The notes under the pieces are model-generated. The model ran no database searches, was not told the origin of the DNA, and saw only the letters and a program-made list of their open reading frames with translations. Position numbers and translations under genes: made by a program. Positions 1 to 7,361 of a stretch of DNA of 64,000 nucleotides are shown piece by piece (the first letter of the stretch is position 1; each line of letters starts with the position of its first letter). Source of the stretch: Methylobacterium sp. (GTDB lineage: Bacteria; Pseudomonadota; Alphaproteobacteria; Rhizobiales; Beijerinckiaceae); contig PNLY01000001.1 in assembly GCA_013823325.1 (NCBI GenBank), positions 1 through 64,000 of the forward strand, in the 5' to 3' direction.

Positions 1-593
1 ACATCGACCAGTGGATCGCCGAGGAGGTCGAGAGCGCGTTTGCCGAGCAGGAGGGCGCCGCCTTCGTCAGTGGCGACGGCGTCGACAAGCCCAAGGGCTT
101 CCTGGCCTATCCGACCGTTGCGGACACGAGCTGGAGCTGGGGCAATATCGGTACGCTGAAGACTGGCGTCGCCGGCGCCTTCGCCGCCGCGAACCCGTCC
201 GACATCCTGGTCGATCTCGTCTATGCGCTGAAGGCCGGCTATCGCCAGAACGCCAGCTTCGTGATGAACCGCAAGACGCAAGCGGCGGTGCGCAAGTTCA
301 AGGACTCGACCGGCCAGTATCTCTGGCAGCCGCCGGCCGCGGCGGGCGCGCAGGCGACGCTGCTCGGCTTCCCCGTCGTCGAGGCCGAGGACATGCCGAA
401 CATCGCGACGGATTCGGTCTCGATCGCCTTCGGCGACTTCCGCCGCGGTTATCTCGTGGTCGATCGGGCGGGCGTGCGCATCCTGCGCGATCCCTACTCC
501 GCCAAGCCACATGTGCTGTTCTACACGACCAAGCGGGTCGGCGGCGGCGTGCAGGATTTCGCCGCGATCAAGGGGCTGAAGTTCTCGGCCTGA
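1..593 (+). CDS. Phage/GTA major capsid protein (HK97 fold), C-terminal part
   Basis: This is the C-terminal 196 residues of an HK97-type major capsid protein. The gene enters from the left edge of the window, with codons in frame from base 3. The segment SGDGVDKPKGFL and the C-terminal block ending in RVGGGVQDFAAIKGLKFSA are typical of the family. It corresponds to RcGTA g5, which forms the capsid shell after prohead proteolysis. The tail genes downstream match the GTA order exactly, so GTA is preferred over a generic prophage. The next GTA gene on this strand (g6) starts only at 2394. The gap holds two reverse-strand protease genes, which is unusual for this normally compact cluster. Confidence 0.9.
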   Translation, partial: IDQWIAEEVESAFAEQEGAAFVSGDGVDKPKGFLAYPTVADTSWSWGNIGTLKTGVAGAFAAANPSDILVDLVYALKAGYRQNASFVMNRKTQAAVRKFKDSTGQYLWQPPAAAGAQATLLGFPVVEAEDMPNIATDSVSIAFGDFRRGYLVVDRAGVRILRDPYSAKPHVLFYTTKRVGGGVQDFAAIKGLKFSA

Positions 594-611
594 GCGCTCG
601 TTGCGGCTGCG

Positions 612-1487
612 TCAGCGGCCGAACCACCAGCTGTAGCTCGCGCTCGGGCGTCGATCCTCGCTCGCCTGGCGCGGCTCGTCGCCATAGGTGAGCAACCGCT
701 CGCTCGCTTCGGCGATCCAGGCGCGATGCTCGCTGATCGGGGTGATCGCGGTGAAGCCGCCGCAGATCATCTTGACCCGCGAGCTCAGCGGCCCGCTCGA
801 CCACGAGACAATGCCGACGAGATCGCGCGATCCGGACGGGCCACGCAGCACCGGCCCGCCGGAATCGCCGCGGCAGGCGCCGGCGCCGAGGATCTCGCCG
901 CGGTTCTCGGTGTCGACCGCGACCTTGACCGTGTTGGCCGTGGTGTAGTTGCCGGCGTTGACCAGAGTGACTTCGCGCAGGGTGCGCGCGGTCTTCTTGT
1001 TGGTCTCCGAGGCGAGGCCGAAGCCGGCCATGGTCACGGTCTCGCCCTGCCACAGGCCGCTACCCAACGTCAGTGGCTGGATGTCGGCCGGCAGCGGCGC
1101 CGCGAGGCGCAGCAGCGCGAGGTCGGCGCCCGGCTGTGTGCGCGGCGTCGTGCCGGGCACGAAGGTCGGATGCGGCAGCACGGCCGCGACGGCATGTGTC
1201 CGGCTGCGGAAGCGCTTGTCGAGACTGATCACGCGGACCGATCCGCCGGTCATCAGGCAATGCGCCGCCGTGAGCACGAGCTCGGAGGAGATGGCGGCGC
1301 CGGAGCAGAGCTCGCCTCGGCTGGTCTCGACCCGCAAGGTCGAGGCGCGCACGCCATCGACGGCCCGGGACTGTACGCCGCCGATCACCGCTTGGGCCGG
1401 CGCAGTCATCTGCAGGCCCGCGCAAAAAGCGATTGCGACGGTCGCGGCGCGCTTCGAAGAGGTCATGGTCGAGGCCATCATTGCCAT
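612..1487 (-). CDS. Secreted trypsin-like (S1) serine protease
   Basis: The product is 291 aa with an N-terminal signal peptide: a basic start, a hydrophobic stretch to about residue 32 and an AQA cleavage site. An S1 chymotrypsin-fold domain follows. The catalytic triad is visible: His76 in LTAAHC, Asp122 in ADLALL and Ser209 in GDSGGP. The mature chain begins near VIGG, as in activated trypsins. It should be exported to the periplasm or outside. The gene lies head-to-tail with a second S1 protease (1545-2318) and tail-to-tail with the capsid gene, 18 bp away. Starts at Met1, Met4 (1478) or Met8 (1466) are all possible because none has a clear Shine-Dalgarno sequence. The substrate is unknown. 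Confidence 0.88.
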   Translation of the reverse strand: MAMMASTMTSSKRAATVAIAFCAGLQMTAPAQAVIGGVQSRAVDGVRASTLRVETSRGELCSGAAISSELVLTAAHCLMTGGSVRVISLDKRFRSRTHAVAAVLPHPTFVPGTTPRTQPGADLALLRLAAPLPADIQPLTLGSGLWQGETVTMAGFGLASETNKKTARTLREVTLVNAGNYTTANTVKVAVDTENRGEILGAGACRGDSGGPVLRGPSGSRDLVGIVSWSSGPLSSRVKMICGGFTAITPISEHRAWIAEASERLLTYGDEPRQASEDRRPSASYSWWFGR

Positions 1488-1544
1488 GGTGCCAGTCTAG
1501 GGTTTGCTGCGGCGCAGTCCAGTGCTCTTCGCATGGGCAGCGCG

Positions 1545-2318
1545 TCAGGGGGCGGCAGCCCAGTCGGCGCTCTCGCCCCAGCCCGCCAGCGTACGGTCGA
1601 TCCAGCCGCGTTGCGGCGCGACAAGTACGCCCTGGCTGAGCAGCCCGCATTGCTTGCCGGACAGGCCGGTCGACCAGCTGGAGACGGCGACGACGCCGTC
1701 CGAGCCTGCGACGATCGGCCCGCCGGAATCGCCCTGGCAGGCTCCGGCACCTGGCCGCTTGCCGCCGGTCGCAGGGTCTGACGCCCAGAGCAGGATCTTG
1801 CCTGGCCCATAAGGCTCGACCGTGGCGAGCGCGGCCGACCGATAGGTGCCGGTCGTCTTGGCCTCGCCCTCGCGGGCGACGCCGTAGCCGGACAGCGTGA
1901 CCGGCGATCCGGCCCGCGGCAAGCCGCCATCGACCAGCGTTGCGGGCGAGAACCGCGCCGGCAGCGGCGCGCTGAGCTTGACCAATGCGAGGTCGATCGA
2001 GCGCTGCCGGTTCGTGACGGATTTGGCGTTGAACTCGGGGTGCAGCGCGATCGCGGCCGGCTCGACCAGCACCGGCTCGCCGCCTTCGCGCCAATGGATT
2101 CGAAGGTCGACGCGGGAATCGGCGCAATGGGCAGCGGTGAGGATGGCGCGCCGCGACAGCACGATGCCGGTGCAGACCCCGCCGCGCGCATTGAGAACCA
2201 TCACGGTCGCGCCGGCAAGAGGACCGCCCTCGCGCCCACCGACCACAGCCGACGCCGGCCAGGGCGCGGCAAATGCCGCCGCCAGGGCCGTCAGGCCAAT
2301 TGCCGTTCTGACACGCAT
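1545..2318 (-). CDS. Secreted trypsin-like (S1) serine protease, paralogue of the neighbour
   Basis: A 257-aa protein when started at the ATG at 2318. That start is preferred because GGAGG lies about 8 bases upstream and it gives a clean signal peptide ending PASA before VVGG. The triad is His64 (LTAAHC), Asp109 (SIDLALV) and Ser198 (GDSGGP). It is clearly related to the protease downstream at 612-1487 and shares its layout, so the pair is probably a tandem duplication. The two are 57 bp apart on the minus strand and may be cotranscribed. Its start faces GTA g6 across a 75-bp divergent gap (2319-2393), which could hold promoters for both. Role unknown: it could act on envelope, capsid or external substrates. 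Confidence 0.88.
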   Translation of the reverse strand: MRVRTAIGLTALAAAFAAPWPASAVVGGREGGPLAGATVMVLNARGGVCTGIVLSRRAILTAAHCADSRVDLRIHWREGGEPVLVEPAAIALHPEFNAKSVTNRQRSIDLALVKLSAPLPARFSPATLVDGGLPRAGSPVTLSGYGVAREGEAKTTGTYRSAALATVEPYGPGKILLWASDPATGGKRPGAGACQGDSGGPIVAGSDGVVAVSSWSTGLSGKQCGLLSQGVLVAPQRGWIDRTLAGWGESADWAAAP

Positions 2319-2393
2319 CGAGCCGCCTCCGCTGTCGGGCCGGGCTCGATAGCGCATCACCGCCGCCCTTCAAACCGGAAAAGAGGAGAGGCC

Positions 2394-2963
2394 ATGACGC
2401 CGATCGCCCTGACGCCGCCGGCCATCGAGCCGGTCTCGCTGTCGGAAGCCAAGGATTTCCTGCGCATCCTCACGTACGACGAGGACGAATTGCTCGGCAC
2501 CTTGATCACCGCGGCCAGGCTGATGACAGAGGCCGCCTCAGGTCGCCTGCTGATCGAGCAGGGCTGGCGTATCGTCTTCGATGCCTGGCCGCAGGGCGGC
2601 GAGATCCGCTTGCCGCTCTCACCGGTGCGCAGTCTCACAATGGCGCGCGTCTATCCCGCGAGTGGTCCTGCAGAGGCCATTGCACCGTCTTCGCTGACGC
2701 TGGTCGAAGGCTCCGATCCGCCGCTGATCAGGGTTGCAGGTCCGGTTCCGCCGCCTGGCCGTGCGCGTGCTGCGATCGAGATCGACCTCGTCGCCGGCTT
2801 CGGGGCGACGCGCGACACGGTGCCGGCGCCGCTGCGCCAGGCGGTGCTCAGGCTGGCTTGCCGCTGGTTCGAGCATCGCGGCGACGTGGTCAGCCGTGAT
2901 GCGGCGCGCCTGCCGGCTGAGATCGCGGCGCTGGTCGCGCCGTTTCGTCGCGTGAGGCTGTGA
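2394..2963 (+). CDS. GTA/phage head-tail connector (gp6-like)
   Basis: A 189-aa protein starting at an ATG preceded by AAGAGGAGAG. The N-terminus (PVSLSEAKDFLRI) and the following helical core are typical of the HK97 gp6 / RcGTA g6 head-tail connector family, which forms the ring under the portal. It is the first tail-side GTA gene after the protease insertion and starts the run g6-g15. Its stop overlaps the start of the next gene. Confidence 0.85.
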   Translation: MTPIALTPPAIEPVSLSEAKDFLRILTYDEDELLGTLITAARLMTEAASGRLLIEQGWRIVFDAWPQGGEIRLPLSPVRSLTMARVYPASGPAEAIAPSSLTLVEGSDPPLIRVAGPVPPPGRARAAIEIDLVAGFGATRDTVPAPLRQAVLRLACRWFEHRGDVVSRDAARLPAEIAALVAPFRRVRL

Positions 2964-3307
2964 TGATCAGGGAGACCGGCAAGAGCCGGCCTGTCGGCGC
3001 CCTGCGTCGCCGCCTGGTGCTGGAAGCGCCGGTAGAGACGCCGGACGGCACCGGCGGGCAGCTGACGAGCTTCGAGACGGTCGCTGCGGTCTGGGCTCAG
3101 GTCGAATGGCTCTCTGGCAATGAACGCTGGCGCGCAGAGCGGCCCGAGCAGGCGGCGAGCCACCGCATCACACTGCGCTGGCGTGCCGGCGTCGATGCTG
3201 GCCAGCGCCTACGCGATGGCGACAAGGTCTTCGACATCAAGGCGGCCGGCGATCCCGATGGCGCCCGCCGGCGCCTGATCTGCCTGGTCGAGGAGGTCAG
3301 CCGATGA
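2963..3307 (+). CDS. GTA/phage head-tail adaptor (head closure protein, g7-like)
   Basis: A 114-aa basic protein of the SPP1 gp16 / head-closure family. Features include LRRRLVLEAPVETPDGTGG near the start and the conserved core ASHRITLRWR. It corresponds to RcGTA g7, the stopper or adaptor between connector and tail terminator. The ATG at 2963 overlaps the stop of g6, and a GTG three bases earlier is an alternative. Its stop overlaps the next start by 4 bp, implying translational coupling. Confidence 0.82.
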   Translation: MIRETGKSRPVGALRRRLVLEAPVETPDGTGGQLTSFETVAAVWAQVEWLSGNERWRAERPEQAASHRITLRWRAGVDAGQRLRDGDKVFDIKAAGDPDGARRRLICLVEEVSR

Positions 3308-3714
3308 GCGACGCCATCCTGCCGCTGCGGCGCGCCATCCATGCGCATCTCTCGGGCGATGCCGGGCTGACGGCGCTGATCGGTGCCGGCCGCATCCATG
3401 ACGAGCCGCCGCGTGCCGCGAGCGGCCTCTATGTCGTCCATGGCGAGGTCACGGCCGAGGACTGGTCGACCGGGAGCGATCGCGGGTGCGAGCAGAAGCT
3501 CGCGCTCGTCGTCTGGGCCGGGGAGAGCACCTCTTCGCGCAAGGCGCTCGAAGCGGCGGCACGCATCGTCGCTAGCCTGGAAGGCGCCGTGCTCGTGCCC
3601 GAGGGCCACCGGCTGGTCAATCTCGGCTGGCTCTCCTCGAAGCTCGCCCGCGATCCCAAGACCCATCTGCCGGCGGTGACGCTGACCTTCCGGGCCGTCA
3701 CCGAAGCCCTCTGA
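3304..3714 (+). CDS. GTA tail terminator, DUF3168 (g8-like)
   Basis: A 136-aa DUF3168 protein. The start ILPLRRAIHAHLSGDAGLTALIG and the Trp-containing central strand (KLALVVWAG) are typical of this family. It corresponds to RcGTA g8, the tail terminator that caps tail-tube assembly at the head end. The ATG sits within the end of g7 (4-bp overlap). Confidence 0.85.
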   Translation: MSDAILPLRRAIHAHLSGDAGLTALIGAGRIHDEPPRAASGLYVVHGEVTAEDWSTGSDRGCEQKLALVVWAGESTSSRKALEAAARIVASLEGAVLVPEGHRLVNLGWLSSKLARDPKTHLPAVTLTFRAVTEAL

Positions 3715-3733
3715 TTAGACGAAAGGACCGCCC

Positions 3734-4144
3734 ATGCCTGCCCAGAAAGGCAAGGACCTCTTGCTCAAGGCCGCCGATGCCGGCGGCAGCTTCCTCACCG
3801 TGGCGGGCCTGCGTGCCCGCCAGATCGCCTTCAATGCCGAGGCTGTCGACGTCACCCATGCCGAGTCGGCCGGGCGCTGGCGCGAATTGCTAGCGGGGGC
3901 AGGTATGCGCCGCGCCAGCATCAGCGGCGCCGGCATCTTCAAGGACGAGGCCTCGGACGCGCTGGTCCGCCAGATCTTCTTCGACGGGGCGATCAGGGAC
4001 TGGCAGGTGATCGTGCCCGATTTCGGCGTGATCACCGGGCCGTTCCAGCTCTCGACACTGGAATATCGCGGCGATCATGCCGCCGAGGTCACCTTCGAGC
4101 TGTCGCTGGAATCGGCCGGCCAGCTCTCCTTCACGCTCGCCTGA
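3734..4144 (+). CDS. GTA major tail tube protein (TP901-1 family, g9-like)
   Basis: A 136-aa major tail protein of the TP901-1 family. It starts PAQKGKDLLLKAADAGG and contains RQIAFNAEAVDVTHAESAGR, a very typical segment for this family. It corresponds to RcGTA g9, the protein that polymerises as the tail tube. It is separated from g8 by 19 bp carrying the ribosome-binding sequence GAAAGGA. Confidence 0.9.
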   Translation: MPAQKGKDLLLKAADAGGSFLTVAGLRARQIAFNAEAVDVTHAESAGRWRELLAGAGMRRASISGAGIFKDEASDALVRQIFFDGAIRDWQVIVPDFGVITGPFQLSTLEYRGDHAAEVTFELSLESAGQLSFTLA

Positions 4145-4155
4145 CAGGTGACAAG

Positions 4156-4509
4156 ATGGTCAATCGCTACAGGGGCGAGGTCGCCCTGATGGTCGAGGGG
4201 CGGGCGCTGCCTATGCGGCTGACCCTCGGCGCGCTCGCCGAGCTCGAGGACGCGTTTTCGGTCGACAACCTGCCGGCATTGGGCGAGCGCTTCGCCGCCG
4301 GCCGGCTCTCGGCCCGCGACATCACGCGCATCTTGTCGGCGGGCCTGCGCGGCGCCGGCGGCACGTTGGGTACGGACGAGGTCGCAGCGCTCCCCTTCGA
4401 CGGTGGGCTCAACGGTGCCATCGCCGCGGCGATTTCCCTGCTCGACGCGACCTTCGCGCCGGCAGGCGAGGGGGCGCAAGCCCGCCCTCCGTCGCCGCCG
4501 GTGGCTTGA
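4156..4509 (+). CDS. GTA tail assembly chaperone-like protein (g10-like)
   Basis: A 117-aa protein of the GTA g10 family. The motif MRLTLGALAELEDAF is the hallmark of these short tail-chaperone proteins, and the C-terminus is Ala/Pro-rich. It probably works with the next small gene during tail assembly. Its stop codon overlaps the next start by 4 bp. Confidence 0.82.
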   Translation: MVNRYRGEVALMVEGRALPMRLTLGALAELEDAFSVDNLPALGERFAAGRLSARDITRILSAGLRGAGGTLGTDEVAALPFDGGLNGAIAAAISLLDATFAPAGEGAQARPPSPPVA

Positions 4510-4748
4510 GGGCTCCGGCGGTTCCGTTTCCCTGGCGCGAGGTGATGGCCTTCGGGCTCGGGCGCTTGCGCTGGACGCCGGACGCCTTCTGGGCGGCGAG
4601 CCCGCGCGAGGTCATCGCCGCCACAGAGGCCTATCGGCCGCCCCAGGCGGGTGAACCGCCTTCGCGAATGAGGCTGGATGAGCTGATGCGGGCTCATCCG
4701 GACCCCGTTTCCCATGACGACGCTTGGAAAGGCCGCTCCGATGGCTGA
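4506..4748 (+). CDS. Small phage tail assembly protein (GTA g10.1 / rcc01693-like)
   Basis: An 80-aa protein with PWREVMAFGLGRLRWTPDAFW, matching the short tail-assembly protein (rcc01693 family) encoded between g10 and the tape measure in GTA clusters. Like lambda G/GT pairs, it is thought to chaperone the tape measure. It overlaps both neighbours: 4 bp with g10 and 8 bp with the preferred start of g11. Confidence 0.82.
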   Translation: MRAPAVPFPWREVMAFGLGRLRWTPDAFWAASPREVIAATEAYRPPQAGEPPSRMRLDELMRAHPDPVSHDDAWKGRSDG

Positions 4749-5343
4749 CGAAGACGATTCCTCCTCTTCCTCCTTCGATACCGGCAGCCTACGTTCCCTG
4801 AACACGCTGACCCAGAGCTTGACGAAGTCGGCGCAGGCCTTCGGCAAGTCGATCACCACGGCCTTCACCAGCGGGATCGTCGAGGGCAAGCGCTTCGAGG
4901 ACGTGCTGCGCAGCATCGGCGGCTCGCTGAGCCAGAGCCTGCTGAAATCGGCGCTGAAGCCGCTGCAGAACACGATCTCGAGCTGGCTCGGCTCCGGCAT
5001 CAACAGCCTGGCCGGGATGTTCAGCGGCGGCGTTGGCGGCGGCGGTGGCGGCAGCGCGCCCGTCTCGTTCTTCGCCGATGGCGGCGTCGTCGCGGCTCCC
5101 TCCTATTTCGCCATGGGGCGGGGGCTCGGCCTGATGGGCGAACGCGGAGCGGAGGCGATCATGCCGCTGTCGCGCGGCCCCGACGGCAAGCTCGGCGTAC
5201 GGGCCGGCGGTGGCGGCGATCGGCGCCCGGTCAGTGTCACCGTCCAGGTCTCGACGCCTGATGCCGACAGCTTCCGTCGCTCCGAGGCGCAGGTCTCGGC
5301 AGCGATCGCGCGGGCCGTGGCGCGCGGCAATCGCGCACTTTGA
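4741..5343 (+). CDS. GTA tail tape measure protein (g11-like)
   Basis: A 200-aa short tape measure protein. It has an acidic, Ser-rich start, a central amphipathic/hydrophobic part with a Gly-rich stretch near residues 100-107, and the family-typical C-terminal part with GLGLMGERGAEAIMPL. At about 200 residues it is short, like RcGTA g11, consistent with a short tail. The start at 4741 (MADEDD) is preferred. An upstream ATG at 4714 would add nine residues and deepen the overlap with the previous gene. Confidence 0.85.
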   Translation: MADEDDSSSSSFDTGSLRSLNTLTQSLTKSAQAFGKSITTAFTSGIVEGKRFEDVLRSIGGSLSQSLLKSALKPLQNTISSWLGSGINSLAGMFSGGVGGGGGGSAPVSFFADGGVVAAPSYFAMGRGLGLMGERGAEAIMPLSRGPDGKLGVRAGGGGDRRPVSVTVQVSTPDADSFRRSEAQVSAAIARAVARGNRAL

Positions 5344-5376
5344 GGCGCGGACCATGACTGGACAGGGAGGGGCGGC

Positions 5377-6018
5377 ATGAGCGGCTTCCACGAGGTGCGC
5401 TTCCCCACGGGGATCGCGCGCGGAGCCCGCGGCGGGCCGGAGCGGCTGACCCAGGTGGTGACGCTGGCCTCGGGCCGCGAGGTCCGCAACAGCCGTTGGG
5501 CTCACTCGCGTCGGCGCTACGACGCCGGCTTCGGCATCCGCACGCTCGATGCCCTGGCCGAAGTCGTCGCCTTTTTCGAGGAGCGACGCGGCCGGCTCTA
5601 CGGCTTCCGCTGGCGCGACCGGCTCGACTGGAAGAGCTGCGCGCCCTCGGCGACGCCCGCGGCGAGCGACCAGCAGATCGGCGTCGGCGACGGCGCCACA
5701 CGGGCCTTCCAGCTCTGCAAACTCTATGGCGGCCTGCACGCGCCTTACGTCCGCCGCATTACCAAGCCGGTCGCGGGAACGGTGCTGATCGCCGTCGACG
5801 GCGCCCTGAAGCCCCAGCCGGCGGCCGTCTCCTGCGATCATGCCAGCGGATTGGTCACCTTCTCTGTCGGTCATGCTCCGCCGAGCGGCTCCGTCGTCAG
5901 CGCAGGCTTCGCCTTCGACGTGCCTGTTCGCTTCGATACCGATGCGATCGAGGTCGACCTGTCGGCCTTCGAGGCCGGCGATATCCCCAAGATCCCGATC
6001 GTCGAGATCGCCGAGTAG
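5377..6018 (+). CDS. GTA distal tail protein, DUF2460 (g12-like)
   Basis: A 213-aa DUF2460 / TIGR02217 protein. Typical sequence runs from FHEVRFPTGIARGARGGPER to the RRYDAGFGIRTLDAL block and GRLYGFRWRDRLDWKS. It corresponds to RcGTA g12, the distal tail ring that connects tube and baseplate. A ribosome-binding sequence (GGAGGGG) lies just upstream. Confidence 0.9.
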   Translation: MSGFHEVRFPTGIARGARGGPERLTQVVTLASGREVRNSRWAHSRRRYDAGFGIRTLDALAEVVAFFEERRGRLYGFRWRDRLDWKSCAPSATPAASDQQIGVGDGATRAFQLCKLYGGLHAPYVRRITKPVAGTVLIAVDGALKPQPAAVSCDHASGLVTFSVGHAPPSGSVVSAGFAFDVPVRFDTDAIEVDLSAFEAGDIPKIPIVEIAE

Positions 6019-6027
6019 AGGCCTGCC

Positions 6028-6918
6028 ATGCGGACATTATCCTCGGGACTCGCCGCGCATGTCGCCGGCGAGGCGACCACGCTGTGCCGCTGCTGGAGCA
6101 TGACCCGCCGCGACGGCGTCGTGCTCGGCTTCACCGATCACGATCGCGATCTTTCCTTCGACGGCATTCTTTTCCGCGCCAATGCCGGGCTGGAAGCCGC
6201 CGAATCCAGCTCCGAGCTCGGTTTCGCGACCGGCGGCGGCGAGGTGCTCGGAGCCCTGGCGGCAAGCGGGCTCCGGGAGGAGGATCTCTCGCGCGGCCTC
6301 TATGACGATGCCCGTGTCGCGCTCTGGCTGGTGAACTGGGCAGATCCCGGCCAGCGCACCCTGCTCGAGACCGGCTTCGTCGGCGAGGTCAAGCGCAGCG
6401 ACAGCAATTTCACGGCCGAGGTCCGGGGACTGGGCAAGGCCTTCGACGAGGAGCGCGGCCGACTCTATACCGCGGGCTGCTCCGCCGATCTGGGCGACGC
6501 CCGCTGCGGCGCTGCGCTGAGCTCGTCATCGGCATCGGTCTCGGCGACCGATGGACGATTAGCCATCACCGCACCTGCGTTGTCCGGTCTTGCCGACGGC
6601 TATCTCGGGGGTGGCCGGCTCGCCTTCACCGCGGGCGCGAATGCCGGCTTTGCCACAGAGATCCGCAGCCATCGTGCGGATGGTGGAAACGTTGTGCTGC
6701 AGCTTTGGCAAGCGGCACCGCGGCCGATCGCGATCGGTGACGCGTTCACCGCTCAGGCCGGCTGCGACAAGCGTTTCACCACCTGTCGCGACAAATTTGG
6801 CAACGGTGTCAACTTCCGTGGCTTCCCGCATTTGCCGGGCAATGACTTCATCATCGGCGGCACCGGGGCGGGCGATCCCGGCGCGGGGCCATTCGACGGC
6901 GGGAGCCTGTTCCGATGA
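6028..6918 (+). CDS. GTA tail hub protein, DUF2163 (g13-like), with four-Cys motif
   Basis: A 296-aa DUF2163 / BR0599 protein, equivalent to the RcGTA g13 hub. The N-terminal DUF2163 part contains VLGFTDHDRDLSF. The C-terminal part has four cysteines at 151, 160, 246 and 253. That is a C-x8-C pair and a C-x6-C pair, in TAGCSADLGDARCG and QAGCDKRFTTC. From memory, this pair spacing matches the iron-sulfur cysteines of the lambda gpL tail-tip protein, so a [4Fe-4S] site is likely. The stop overlaps g14 by 4 bp. Confidence 0.88.
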   Translation: MRTLSSGLAAHVAGEATTLCRCWSMTRRDGVVLGFTDHDRDLSFDGILFRANAGLEAAESSSELGFATGGGEVLGALAASGLREEDLSRGLYDDARVALWLVNWADPGQRTLLETGFVGEVKRSDSNFTAEVRGLGKAFDEERGRLYTAGCSADLGDARCGAALSSSSASVSATDGRLAITAPALSGLADGYLGGGRLAFTAGANAGFATEIRSHRADGGNVVLQLWQAAPRPIAIGDAFTAQAGCDKRFTTCRDKFGNGVNFRGFPHLPGNDFIIGGTGAGDPGAGPFDGGSLFR

Positions 6919-7361
6919 CCGGCGCAGATGCGACGCGGGCGCTTGTCCTCGCGGCAGCGCGCGGTTGGCTCGGCACGCCCTATCACCATCAGGCCTCGCT
7001 GCGCGGCGTCGGCTGCGATTGCCTAGGCCTGGTGCGTGGCATCTGGCGCGAGCTCTACGGCCGTGAGCCCGAGCCGACACCGCCTTATTCGCCCTATTGG
7101 GCACAGCAAGGCTCGGGCGAGACGCTGGCGCAGGCTGCCGAACGTCATCTCGTCCCGATCGATCCCCTAGCCGCCCGACCCGGCGACATCCTGCTCTTCC
7201 GTTGGCGGGCGCATCTGCCGGCGGCGCATTGCGCCATCCTGGCCGAGCCGGATCGCATCCTGCACGCCCATGACGGCGCGGCGGTCGGCGAGGTCGCCTT
7301 CACCGGCTGGTGGCGGCGCCATCTCAGCCATGCTTTCGCCTTTCCGGAGCTCGATCGCTGA
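6915..7361 (+). CDS. GTA NlpC/P60 cell-wall peptidase (g14-like)
   Basis: A 148-aa NlpC/P60 cysteine peptidase, the RcGTA g14 equivalent. The catalytic Cys36 is in VGCDCLGLVRG, and the likely catalytic His105 is in AAHCAIL. Such proteins sit in the baseplate and cut peptidoglycan cross-links during DNA delivery. The start overlaps g13 (ATGA), and the last base of its stop codon overlaps the ATG of g15. Confidence 0.9.
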   Translation: MTGADATRALVLAAARGWLGTPYHHQASLRGVGCDCLGLVRGIWRELYGREPEPTPPYSPYWAQQGSGETLAQAAERHLVPIDPLAARPGDILLFRWRAHLPAAHCAILAEPDRILHAHDGAAVGEVAFTGWWRRHLSHAFAFPELDR

